Below are positions 15,345 through 23,287 of a DNA stretch of 64,000 nucleotides, piece after piece (positions within the stretch are counted from its first letter, which is position 1; each line of letters opens with the position of its first letter). Location of the stretch: contig NZ_WEGI01000008.1 of NCBI RefSeq assembly GCF_009604425.1, forward strand, positions 372,001 through 436,000, written 5' to 3'. A program made the translations under genes and the position numbers. The DNA is from Nocardia aurantia (GTDB taxonomy: Bacteria > Actinomycetota > Actinomycetes > Mycobacteriales > Mycobacteriaceae). The notes beneath the pieces were generated by a model. It was not told where the DNA came from. It made no database searches and worked only from the letters and a program-made list of their open reading frames with translations.

Positions 15345-18300
15345 GCCAGTTTGCTCAGCGCCCGGGCGACCACGGGGTCGATCTGGTACGCCCCGTGCTG
15401 TTCGTCGAGGACCCCGAGGGTGGTGAGATCGGTGGCGAGCGACTGCATTTCGACGGGGTCACCACCGAGCAGTTCGGCGATGTCCATGATCGGCTCGTAA
15501 CTGGCCGCCCCGCCGAGACCCGCCCACTGGGCGAGCAGTTCCCGGGCGTCGTCGCCGACACCGATACTGTGCAGGAATTCGGTGGCAGCCGACCGGTCCT
15601 GTGGGAAACCCGACAGGCGTTCCCACTCCTCCGCGTGGCTGCGACCGCCGTCCGAAACGTCGAAGACGGCCCGTTCGACGAGTTCGGGCCAGCCTCCCGA
15701 ATGCTTCAGCAACTCCTTGCGATCACCAGGGGTGTTGAACGGATTGTCGTGCCAGGACCGCACGCCGTCACCCGACCATTTGGTCAGATTGACAATCTTC
15801 AACTCGGTGTCCGGTTGTGCGTCCGCGATCTCCCTGGCCACGCCGATCGCATCGGCGCCGAATATGACGGCCAAATGTCCCTGCGCGCGCTTCCGGATGG
15901 ATTTCACCGCGTCACCCAGTGCCGCCGCGTGCTCCCGGGACGCTCGCGATGCATCGATCACGAGCAGTTTCGGCGCGCTGCTACCAGGCCCGGCGAACCT
16001 GAACTCGGACAACACCGCTGCGGTGTCGGCTCCCATGTCGCCGATGACGGTGACGTTCACCGCGCGTTCACGGCCCACAAAACTCAGCACCTGCGCGACA
16101 TCGGCTATTCCGAGCGCCGCGCTGCCGGTGAGCACGAAATTTCGGGCGGGCTCGTACTTGTTCTTGACCGGGATGATCTGGTTGAGGTCGTGCACGCTGA
16201 TCGGACTTCGCACAGCCGTACTTTCGCTCGTCACCTGGCGCCGGGTGAAGCGCGGATTGTATCCGTGCGGTAGTTCGAACTGTTGCTCGTTCTCGCCGAG
16301 TTCGGTCTCCAACTGCTCCTTCGTGCCCAGCATGGTGACGATGTTCGGCGACCGCACCGAGAATCGGTCGACGTCCTTGATCAGCACGCCCAGGCCGACA
16401 AGTTCTTCGAGGTAGACCTCGAATTCGGCACTGTTGAGGCCCTCGAAACCCTGGGCCCAGTAGTACTCGCAGAACACACGGATGTCGTCGGCGGTGTATT
16501 TGTCCCGGAAGGTGTCGTTCATGCACTCGATCGCGACGGCGAGCGCGATCACCCGATAGCGGTCCTCCAGCGTGATTGTCAGGCGCAACTTCTCGGCGAT
16601 CTTCGCGCGCGTGCGCGAATCCTGGGTCACCGTGTCGATATCGGAATCGCGGATGGTGATCAGTGGTTCGTCCTTGTGCAGTGGCCGCGACTGCAGATGC
16701 GCGATCAGATCGTTGCATACCACCTGTATCAGTCCCGGCTGCAGATTGGTGAAGGCGAGCAGACGCCAGACGGCCTCGGGATTCTCGAACCGATAGCCGA
16801 GCGCCTCCAGCGGTTTGACGACCAGATCACGTGCCGGCGCCGCCGCCAGTGGCCCGATCAGAACGTCCCGGCCACCGTGGGCGAGGGGGGTATTCGCCAC
16901 ATTCTGTAGCCGCTGGACCTTGTGCAGACCCGCGAACACGGGCTTGAACCGGCCTTCCGTGTCGTCGAACAATCCTTTGAGCGGGCTGATGTTCTGGAAC
17001 GATTCCGCCGGGCCGCCGCTGGACTCTTTCTCCAGGAAGGCGTCGGCCTCGTCCAGCAGCAACAGCAGTCGCCGAGAATCTTTGCCCTGCAACCATTGTT
17101 GTATGGCGCGCACCACCGGACCCGGATGGTGGACGGCGTGGTTCTCCTTCAGTCCCATGCCGCCGACCTTGGCGAGCTCGTTGTACAGAACCGGCCAGAG
17201 CCGCTGGGAATCCGCCCAGGTGCCGATGCCGTGCGAGTTCAGGTCGATGAAGATGGCGGCATGGTCCGGCTGAGCATTGAAATCGCGCTGGATCTTGCGC
17301 AGCAGCGCAGATTTACCCAATTGTCTTCCGCCGTAGACGAACAGGCTGCCGGCCCGGTCGGTCAGTGTCACCAGTTCTTCGGCGCGTCCGACGAAAACCT
17401 CGTCGGGGACGTTCCCGGCGACGACGGTGTAGTGCGCGAAACAGGTGAAGGGCAGCGTGATCTGCTGTACCGCCCGAAACGATCGCGGATACCGGGTGGC
17501 GACGAATGCCGCGGCCGCGTGATCGACCACGATGGCGCTGATCTTCTGGTCCCGACACACTTTCAGGCACTGTTGCCGCTGATCGAGGGTCAGGACCCCG
17601 TCGAACAGGATGAGGTTGGGGCCGTTTCTGGTGGGGAAGGCGTTGGCCAAGGTCTCCCGCAACAGTTTGTGATCCGCGGTGACCACCACTATGTAATGAG
17701 TTGCGCGACTGCCTAATCCGGGCACGAGTGAGCCGTCCACCGGAGTGGCGTTCACCCGGTATCGGTCGAAGTGCCGTGCGCCCGGACTGGGTTCCCGCGA
17801 CATGTCTCCTCGCGTGTCGAGGCCCAGGCCACGCAGGATCGGCGCCAAGTCCTGCCGATTGGCCCGTCGATCGTTGTGGAAGAGGGTGTCCCAGTGCCCC
17901 AGCCGGTCCCGATCGCCGTTCTCCAGCACTCGGCCGTCGCTGAACTGCGCCACTACCTCGTGGATGGACGAGTTCACGGGCAGTTTCGCCCGGGACAGCG
18001 CGGTGGTGAAGGCGTCGAAGACATGTGCGCCGAACGGGCTGTCGTCGGAATCGGATGCCGGAAGCAGACCGCTTCGGGCCAGCGCCAGCAATTCGTTGGC
18101 GCCGATGAAATCCTCCTTGCCGATCAGGGCGATGATCCGGTCCCGGCTTGCCGGGTCGCCGATCTCCGCCGCCCAGGTGCGCAGGTTCGCCGCGGTCCAG
18201 CTGCGGTAGTCCGCCAACTCGGCACGCAGCATGGCGAGATCGCGCATCTGCATGTCGAAGCGATCACCGTCGTATTTCTCGGGCGCCACCAACCTGGCTT

Positions 18301-20737
18301 CGGCTTCGGTATAGACGTTTTTGGCGAAGTCGTCGGCGTAGGTGCGGCCGAGCTCGGCGCGCACCGTGTCCACCTCCCGGCGGAGTTTGCGCATCCAGGT
18401 GGACCGTTCCGCGGTCAGACGTGCCTGAAGCTCCGGCATGTGCCGTGCGACCAGGCTCGCCTGTCGCAGATCACCACGTGACACGAAAGCGTCGAACAGT
18501 ACGAGCGGTGACCGGGGCGAGCGAAGCTCGGCGACGATCCGGTCGCTGCGGTCGCCATCAATGATCGGCAGACCCTCGTCGTCACGGTCGGCGCAGGTGA
18601 CGGGCAGCGATTCATCACGCAGCACGTGAATGACACTCGCAGCGGTCGCTGTGTCCTCCGGAGCGATGATCCACTGCGCGAGGCAATGCAGCGCGGCGTC
18701 ACCCGGACCTGTCACCTCGGCGGTGAGGCCGACGGCCCTGGCGGCATCGATGAGATTGTGCCGAGCCTCCTGCGTGGCCGCCGCCGGCGAATCGTTCCCG
18801 CTCGCCATCGTGGTGTGCAGCGCCTCGCTCACGCACTCGGCCACGGATTCCACCGCCTTGCGCAGCTTGGCTCGCGCATTCGAGACAATGGGATGCCGGC
18901 GCTGTTGAGCGGTGCTGACGGTGTCGTCGGCGTATTCGATCACATCCTCGGGCGACTCCAGCCGGGCGAGCGCCTCGGTCAAGGCTGCCTTCCGCTCGTC
19001 GCCGGTGGTGGGAGCCAGGACGGCTTCGAACGCCGCACCGAACGGCTCCTGTTTGCGCAACAGATATTTGAGCACTTTGTCCGCGCGCGCGAATTTGATG
19101 CGCTGACGGTCCAGATCGTCACGGACGGTGCGGGCGTTTTCGTGAATCTCGTCGATCGAGGTCTCTGCCCGCCCGCCGAAATTGTGGACGTGCTGATAAT
19201 TACGGTCACAGGCAGCGAGCGTGGCATCGACCACATTTCGCCAGGTGACGTCCGGATTGACTTGGCGGGCAATGGTTTCCAGTTCCGAGCGGGGAACCCA
19301 GCCTGCGGTGAGGGCGGAGCGCAGGGTCGCCGCCAGCGCCACTTCCGCAGATTGCGGCGTCGCGAATTCCTGCCCCTCGAGCATCGTGGTGAGGCCGATC
19401 AGGACCTCCGCGGGGTCGACGCCGCCGGGCCCGGAATGAAATGCCGAGGCGGCGAGCCGGTAGGCGAGCACATCGGCCTCCGGCAGGCCTGCGGCCTGCG
19501 CCACCACCCAGGCTGCCCCGAACCTGCCGTCGCGGACATGCGTGGTCAGGTCCGCGGTGAAGTCGGGTGCGGCCGCTGCGGGGACGTCCTCGTGCGCGCC
19601 CTCCGGTCCGCTTACCGTGACCGTGCCGTCTTCGAATTCGTCGGTGGCGGTGCGCTCTTCGGCCGCGGTGGGCGATGTCTCGGTGGCCGGTCGGCCGGTA
19701 TTCGGTTCCGGGCCGGCCGGGACGTCGGTCCGGGCCTGAAGTAGTTCCCGCGCCGCATTCACCGCTGTGGTGGCGGGGTCCGCACGGCCGGGCGCGGCCG
19801 TGGTCGGCGCGGAGTGCTCCTCGACGCCGGCGACGGCATCGTCGGCGGTCCACTCGCTGTCGCTGCTCGGTTCCGAAAGCCGCAGAGCGGCTTCCAGTTC
19901 CGAGATCTCGGCCTGCATATTCGCGTACGTATCCGCGAAGTTGCTGTCGTGTGGTGCGTCCGCGATCAGAGGCCGTAGGTGCTCGGCTGCCTTGCGTAGC
20001 TTGTCGAGCCGTACGAGCCGCTCCTCGTTCGCGCGAAGTTCCAGTTCCGCGAGGGCAGCGTCTCGTTCCCGTTCAGCGACCCGATCCCGTAAGGTTGTCA
20101 GGACTTCGAAGGATGCTCCCGGCGGTATCTCCGATATCCCGAGTCCCGTCCATCCGTTGTGCAGCAGCAAGTTCCACGACGAAACCGGGTTCGGCTCGTT
20201 CGGGACAGCTCGGCCCGCCCGGACATCGGCGGCGGCGGCCGACAACTCCTCGGCGATCCGCAGCGAGTGATCACGCAGGCTCGCGATCACCTCGTCGAGA
20301 CGGTCGGAGTCCAGATCGGAGGCCCGGTCGAGGATTTCGGTCATTGTGGTCGTCCCCGACGGGTATCCATCGCCCGGCGAGATCCGGGCGCCGGCTCTCA
20401 ATTCGTCCAGCATGTCCGTGAACTCTTCCAGGGTGAGGTCGTCCGAATCGAGTGCGAGAAAAGCGCTCACGCCGGCCGCGCGGGGTATCGGATCTTCGCT
20501 TTCGCCGCGCCGCCGGATTTCCTGCGCGTAGATTTTCGGCAGATATTGCAGCATCGGATCCGACGCCACCGGCATGCGCACCCAGTGGCGGAACATTCGT
20601 GCGTCCAGCCGGGTGGTCTTCGGTCTGTTCGCCGCCGCCCGGACCGCCTCGCACAGTGCCGGACTCGAGGCCAGCAACTCTTCGATCTCCTCGTCGCTGA
20701 ACTTCTGCAAACACTGCCGGACCAACGAGCTGTGCAT
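15341..20737 (-). CDS. Giant STAND-like ATPase with helical sensor regions
   Basis: A protein of about 1,798 residues. Layout: N-terminal helical segment 1-210; coiled coil about 215-300; Pro/Ala/Thr-rich linker about 300-400; long helical region to about 1000; a small alpha/beta segment (ATHYIVVVTADHK, NLILFDGVLT) just before the NTPase; then FVGRAEELVTL, Walker A GGRQLGKS (Lys 1142), Walker B LLLLLDEAD (Asp 1229) and a winged-helix-like region around 1440-1540. A second, degenerate ATPase-like module follows (GSAALG in place of a P-loop, PKLLVIDAS, then LTKWSGDGVRSW and HSGGWPELVERAV). VGRxxE plus Walker motifs are typical of STAND/AAA_16 switches. ATG 20737 was preferred to GTG 20800, which falls inside an inverted repeat. 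Coupled by ATGA to the HEPN gene. Probably a sensor in a conflict system. Confidence 0.8.
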   Translation of the reverse strand: MHSSLVRQCLQKFSDEEIEELLASSPALCEAVRAAANRPKTTRLDARMFRHWVRMPVASDPMLQYLPKIYAQEIRRRGESEDPIPRAAGVSAFLALDSDDLTLEEFTDMLDELRAGARISPGDGYPSGTTTMTEILDRASDLDSDRLDEVIASLRDHSLRIAEELSAAAADVRAGRAVPNEPNPVSSWNLLLHNGWTGLGISEIPPGASFEVLTTLRDRVAERERDAALAELELRANEERLVRLDKLRKAAEHLRPLIADAPHDSNFADTYANMQAEISELEAALRLSEPSSDSEWTADDAVAGVEEHSAPTTAAPGRADPATTAVNAARELLQARTDVPAGPEPNTGRPATETSPTAAEERTATDEFEDGTVTVSGPEGAHEDVPAAAAPDFTADLTTHVRDGRFGAAWVVAQAAGLPEADVLAYRLAASAFHSGPGGVDPAEVLIGLTTMLEGQEFATPQSAEVALAATLRSALTAGWVPRSELETIARQVNPDVTWRNVVDATLAACDRNYQHVHNFGGRAETSIDEIHENARTVRDDLDRQRIKFARADKVLKYLLRKQEPFGAAFEAVLAPTTGDERKAALTEALARLESPEDVIEYADDTVSTAQQRRHPIVSNARAKLRKAVESVAECVSEALHTTMASGNDSPAAATQEARHNLIDAARAVGLTAEVTGPGDAALHCLAQWIIAPEDTATAASVIHVLRDESLPVTCADRDDEGLPIIDGDRSDRIVAELRSPRSPLVLFDAFVSRGDLRQASLVARHMPELQARLTAERSTWMRKLRREVDTVRAELGRTYADDFAKNVYTEAEARLVAPEKYDGDRFDMQMRDLAMLRAELADYRSWTAANLRTWAAEIGDPASRDRIIALIGKEDFIGANELLALARSGLLPASDSDDSPFGAHVFDAFTTALSRAKLPVNSSIHEVVAQFSDGRVLENGDRDRLGHWDTLFHNDRRANRQDLAPILRGLGLDTRGDMSREPSPGARHFDRYRVNATPVDGSLVPGLGSRATHYIVVVTADHKLLRETLANAFPTRNGPNLILFDGVLTLDQRQQCLKVCRDQKISAIVVDHAAAAFVATRYPRSFRAVQQITLPFTCFAHYTVVAGNVPDEVFVGRAEELVTLTDRAGSLFVYGGRQLGKSALLRKIQRDFNAQPDHAAIFIDLNSHGIGTWADSQRLWPVLYNELAKVGGMGLKENHAVHHPGPVVRAIQQWLQGKDSRRLLLLLDEADAFLEKESSGGPAESFQNISPLKGLFDDTEGRFKPVFAGLHKVQRLQNVANTPLAHGGRDVLIGPLAAAPARDLVVKPLEALGYRFENPEAVWRLLAFTNLQPGLIQVVCNDLIAHLQSRPLHKDEPLITIRDSDIDTVTQDSRTRAKIAEKLRLTITLEDRYRVIALAVAIECMNDTFRDKYTADDIRVFCEYYWAQGFEGLNSAEFEVYLEELVGLGVLIKDVDRFSVRSPNIVTMLGTKEQLETELGENEQQFELPHGYNPRFTRRQVTSESTAVRSPISVHDLNQIIPVKNKYEPARNFVLTGSAALGIADVAQVLSFVGRERAVNVTVIGDMGADTAAVLSEFRFAGPGSSAPKLLVIDASRASREHAAALGDAVKSIRKRAQGHLAVIFGADAIGVAREIADAQPDTELKIVNLTKWSGDGVRSWHDNPFNTPGDRKELLKHSGGWPELVERAVFDVSDGGRSHAEEWERLSGFPQDRSAATEFLHSIGVGDDARELLAQWAGLGGAASYEPIMDIAELLGGDPVEMQSLATDLTTLGVLDEQHGAYQIDPVVARALSKLA

Positions 20738-20769
20738 GCGTCGAGCATGCCACAGGTGACGGTGGCGGC

Positions 20770-20808
20770 GATTCACTGTCGCCGAATAGAGTTGTGGCAC
20801 AGTGAATC
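20770..20808. promoter_or_regulatory. Perfect 10-bp inverted repeat upstream of the ATPase-HEPN operon
   Basis: GATTCACTGT (20770-20779) and ACAGTGAATC (20799-20808) are exact reverse complements separated by 19 bases. The arms are AT-richer than the surroundings and lie 33-71 bp upstream of the chosen ATPase start, where a promoter is expected. This looks like an operator for a dimeric repressor; no regulator gene is attached to the cassette. Confidence 0.5.
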
Positions 20809-20991
20809 ACCGCTCTACCGGCCGTAAATTTCATGCCGACCAGTCGCTTTCGATGAGGCGAGGCCGGTGAATGCCCTCGCACCCGACATCGCCTGTGCGC
20901 GACCGGTTGGCGTGTGGCCGAGCATGTCGGCGGCCTCGTCGTTGCTCTGATACGAGTGAGCGAGATCGATGCGGGTAGCCGGCCGAGCCGG

Positions 20992-21567
20992 TCAGGAATC
21001 GTCCACCGGGTCGCCGTGGGCGATCGCGTGGAAGGCGGTTCGCAGCAGCGCGCTGATCCGTTCCGGTTCGGCGTCGGCGAGGCCGTCCAGCCGGAGCAGG
21101 TAGCGCCCGATCACCGCGCCGACCGTGAGGGCGCCGAGCAGGCCGGCTCGCAGGTCCGCGTCGTCCGGTGCGAGATGCCCGGCGGCCTGTTGCTGCCGGG
21201 CGACCATGGCGGCCCGGACGTCGGCGGCCGCGTCGGGGTGGCTGAACATGGACCGGATCGCCGCCAGCGCATCGATCGGGGCCGCGGCGAGTTTGTGCTC
21301 GAGCGCCGCGAGCAGCTGTTCGGCCGCCTGCTCCGGCGTGCCGGTGATCAGTTCCTCCGCCTCGAATCCCGCAGCGCGGGCGAACAATTCGTCCTTGGAT
21401 CCGAAATAGCGGATGACCAGTCCCGGGTCGGTCGCCGCGGCGGTCGCGATCGCGCGGACGGTGGCCCGGTCGTAGCCGACCTCGGCGAACAGTCGCTGCG
21501 CTGCCGCCAGGATCCGGGATTCGGTATTCCGGCGCTGCTCGGCGCGGCTGATGGGTCGGTTGCTCAT
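20992..21567 (-). CDS. TetR-family repressor divergent from a ketopantoate-reductase-like gene
   Basis: A 191-residue TetR protein. The N-terminal DNA-binding domain is clear: NTESRILAAAQRLFAEVGYDRATVRAIATAAATDPGLVIRYFGSKDELF. The C-terminal ligand domain (TGTPEQAAEQLLAALEHKL, LGALTVGAVIGRYLLRLDGLA) fits the subgroup often annotated TetR/AcrR with a TetR_C_17-like tail; this last point is uncertain. The ATG at 21567 starts the normal N-terminus. Two copies of a 24-bp palindromic element sit between it and the divergent reductase gene, so it very likely represses both itself and that gene. Confidence 0.9.
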   Translation of the reverse strand: MSNRPISRAEQRRNTESRILAAAQRLFAEVGYDRATVRAIATAAATDPGLVIRYFGSKDELFARAAGFEAEELITGTPEQAAEQLLAALEHKLAAAPIDALAAIRSMFSHPDAAADVRAAMVARQQQAAGHLAPDDADLRAGLLGALTVGAVIGRYLLRLDGLADAEPERISALLRTAFHAIAHGDPVDDS

Positions 21568-21570
21568 CGG

Positions 21571-21594
21571 TTCAGTCTACGTCGGTTGACTGAA
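21571..21594. promoter_or_regulatory. TetR operator copy 1
   Basis: TTCAGTC (21571-21577) and GACTGAA (21588-21594) form an inverted repeat with a 10-base spacer, 3 bp upstream of the TetR start codon. Its layout matches a second copy 43 bp away (TCGGTC-N10-GACCGA), including most of the spacer bases, which marks both as sites for the same dimeric regulator. Confidence 0.65.
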
Positions 21595-21614
21595 TCCGGA
21601 TCGCGCTGCTAGCC

Positions 21615-21636
21615 TCGGTCTACGGTCGTTGACCGA
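21615..21636. promoter_or_regulatory. TetR operator copy 2
   Basis: TCGGTC (21615-21620) and GACCGA (21631-21636) form an inverted repeat with a 10-base spacer, 41 bp upstream of the reductase ATG. The centre-to-centre distance from copy 1 is about 43 bp, four helical turns, so two dimers could bind the same face of the DNA and cover both divergent promoters. Confidence 0.65.
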
Positions 21637-21677
21637 ATGACGCCACTGAATTCCGTTGCAGATCAGGAGAATTCGTC

Positions 21678-22574
21678 ATGTCCGGATCCATCGACCCATC
21701 ATCGCTGCGCATCGCCGTCGTCGGGCCCGGCGGCATCGGCAGTACCTTCGCGTTCCGGCTCGCCCGCGCGGGCCACGAGGTCACCGTCGTCGCGCGCGGG
21801 ACCCGGCTGGAATGCCTGCGCCGCGAGCGCGCGATCGTCACGGTCACCGGTGAACGCGCCGAGGTGCGAGTCGCCGAGCGGCTGGACCCGGCCACGGCCT
21901 GGGATCTGGTGCTGGTGACGGTGCTCGCCGCCGAGGTCGACGTGCTGCTGCCCGATCTCGCCGGCAGTGCCGCACACGCGATCATGTTCATGTTCAACAC
22001 GTTCCGGCCGCTGGACGGGCTGCGGGACACGGTCGGCGCACCGCGCGCCGTCTTCGGCTTCCCGGCGATCGTGGCCGGTCTCGAGGACGGCCGGCTGGCG
22101 TCGGAGATTCTGCGCCGCGGCGCGGCCACAACCGTCTCCGATCGGCGGTGGGCGGCCGTCTTCACCGCCGCCGGGATCCCCGCGACCACCCACCCCGACA
22201 TGCAGAGCTGGCTGCGCACCCATGCGGCGTTCGTCGTGCCGGTGCTGCTGGCCGGACTGCGCGCGCGGCTCACCGGTCACGGTATCGACCGGCGCGAAGC
22301 GGCGGACCTGGCCCGCGCGCTGCGCGAGGGGCTGCGCCTGGTGCGGCGGCTGGGAAACGACGTCACTCCCCGGCCGATCGCGCTGTTCGGCCGCCTGCCG
22401 GTACCGGTGGCCGCAGCCCTGCTGTGGACGGCGACCCGGGTCCCGGCCTTCGTGCGGACGAGTTCGGTGGCGCCGCGCGACGAACCGGCGGCGCTGATCG
22501 ACGAGATGAACTCCCTTGCACCGCAAGGCACTCCGGCGCTGCTGGCCGTCCGGCCGGCACCGATCGCGGGGTGA
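21678..22574 (+). CDS. Ketopantoate reductase (PanE/ApbA)-family oxidoreductase
   Basis: A 298-residue NADPH-dependent reductase-fold protein. The N-terminal Rossmann motif RIAVVGPGGIGSTFAFRLARAGHEVTVVARG has the PanE dinucleotide loop, and DLVLVTVLAAEVD is the equivalent of the usual vKa.d...l segment. The C-terminal helical domain (RALREGLRLVRRLG and following) fits the fold but lacks clear PanE substrate residues, and the region RPIALFGRLPVPVA is hydrophobic. It is therefore more likely a specialised paralogue than the housekeeping pantothenate enzyme. It is controlled, by position, by the divergent TetR gene and two palindromic operators in the 110-bp gap. Confidence 0.8.
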   Translation: MSGSIDPSSLRIAVVGPGGIGSTFAFRLARAGHEVTVVARGTRLECLRRERAIVTVTGERAEVRVAERLDPATAWDLVLVTVLAAEVDVLLPDLAGSAAHAIMFMFNTFRPLDGLRDTVGAPRAVFGFPAIVAGLEDGRLASEILRRGAATTVSDRRWAAVFTAAGIPATTHPDMQSWLRTHAAFVVPVLLAGLRARLTGHGIDRREAADLARALREGLRLVRRLGNDVTPRPIALFGRLPVPVAAALLWTATRVPAFVRTSSVAPRDEPAALIDEMNSLAPQGTPALLAVRPAPIAG

Positions 22575-22707
22575 CGGCGGGGAGGCTCCGGGCTGCCGGG
22601 AGGCGACGGCGCCGGGATCGAGGACGAGCGAGCCGGCGATCGGACGACCGGCTCGCCGTCCGGATCTCGGTCCGCCGGATTCGGTCGAAAAGGTTTACCG
22701 GCAATCG

Positions 22708-22728
22708 CCAACAGGTAACTCCTGTTGG
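22708..22728 (+). promoter_or_regulatory. Perfect hairpin overlapping the GAF-protein ribosome site
   Basis: CCAACAGG (22708-22715) and CCTGTTGG (22721-22728) are exact complements around a 5-base loop. The 3' arm runs into TTGGAG, the presumed Shine-Dalgarno of the gene starting at 22736. In RNA this would hide the ribosome site; in DNA it could equally be a small-dimer operator. Confidence 0.5.
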
Positions 22729-22735
22729 AGAACGC

Positions 22736-23281
22736 ATGGAGTACGTGAAAGCCGAGGTGTCCGTCATGTCCGGTCTCAGCGCCTCGAATTCGGCCGCGAT
22801 GGCGGCGCCGGACATCGCTGCCGTTTTCCGGGAACTGCCCGGCGCCCCGCTGGTCGGCCTGTCCGCCCACGACGGCGTCGTCCTCGACATCGTCGCCGCC
22901 AGTACGCCCGAGGCCCGGATGGCCGAGGAAACCCAGCTCCTGCATCTGCACAGCCCGGCCCGGGACGCCGCCGACGACCACACGCCGGTCGTGGTCACCG
23001 ATCTGGACCGGACCTCCTGCTGGCGGGACTGCTGCGAGGAACTGCACGGCTGGGGCGTGGGGGCGCTGCTGTGCCAGCCGCTGGCCCGGCCCGACGGCAC
23101 GATCGCGGGGGTCCTCACCGTGTACGGCCGCGACCGCAGCATCTTCACCCGGGCGCTCGCGGCCGCCCTGCGCGATCTGTACCCCCGCGCCCTGGCCACC
23201 CTCGCCGCCCATCGCCCGGCCGCGCGCGTGGCGTCCCGGTCCGCCACCCCGCCGGAAGCGGACCGCGCGACGCCCGCCTGA
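22736..23281 (+). CDS. GAF-domain-like small protein
   Basis: A 181-residue cytoplasmic protein with a single GAF-like core. It carries an early helix IAAVFRELPGAPLVGLSAHDG, a strand pair around VVVTDLDRTSCWRDCCEELHGWGVGALLCQPLARPDGTIAGVLTVYGRDRSIFTRALAAALRD, and an Ala/Arg-rich tail. The phrase LCQPLARPDGTIAGVLTVY is the typical GAF strand-turn-strand. There is no DNA-binding or enzymatic partner domain, so it may bind a small molecule or redox signal (three Cys lie close together). Starts are possible at ATG 22736 or 22766; the first has the ribosome site. The convergent tesB gene ends 6 bp beyond its stop. Confidence 0.7.
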   Translation: MEYVKAEVSVMSGLSASNSAAMAAPDIAAVFRELPGAPLVGLSAHDGVVLDIVAASTPEARMAEETQLLHLHSPARDAADDHTPVVVTDLDRTSCWRDCCEELHGWGVGALLCQPLARPDGTIAGVLTVYGRDRSIFTRALAAALRDLYPRALATLAAHRPAARVASRSATPPEADRATPA

Positions 23282-23287
23282 CCCGGG

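Noticed and set aside
20809..20991. Possible small gene or gene remnant upstream of the ATPase operon
   Set aside because: One minus-strand frame (DLAHSYQSNDEAADM...) looks faintly protein-like but has no start, family or ribosome site.
21678..22574. Housekeeping panE for pantothenate synthesis
   Set aside because: Divergent TetR control and weak C-terminal similarity point to a specialised paralogue, so no gene symbol was given.
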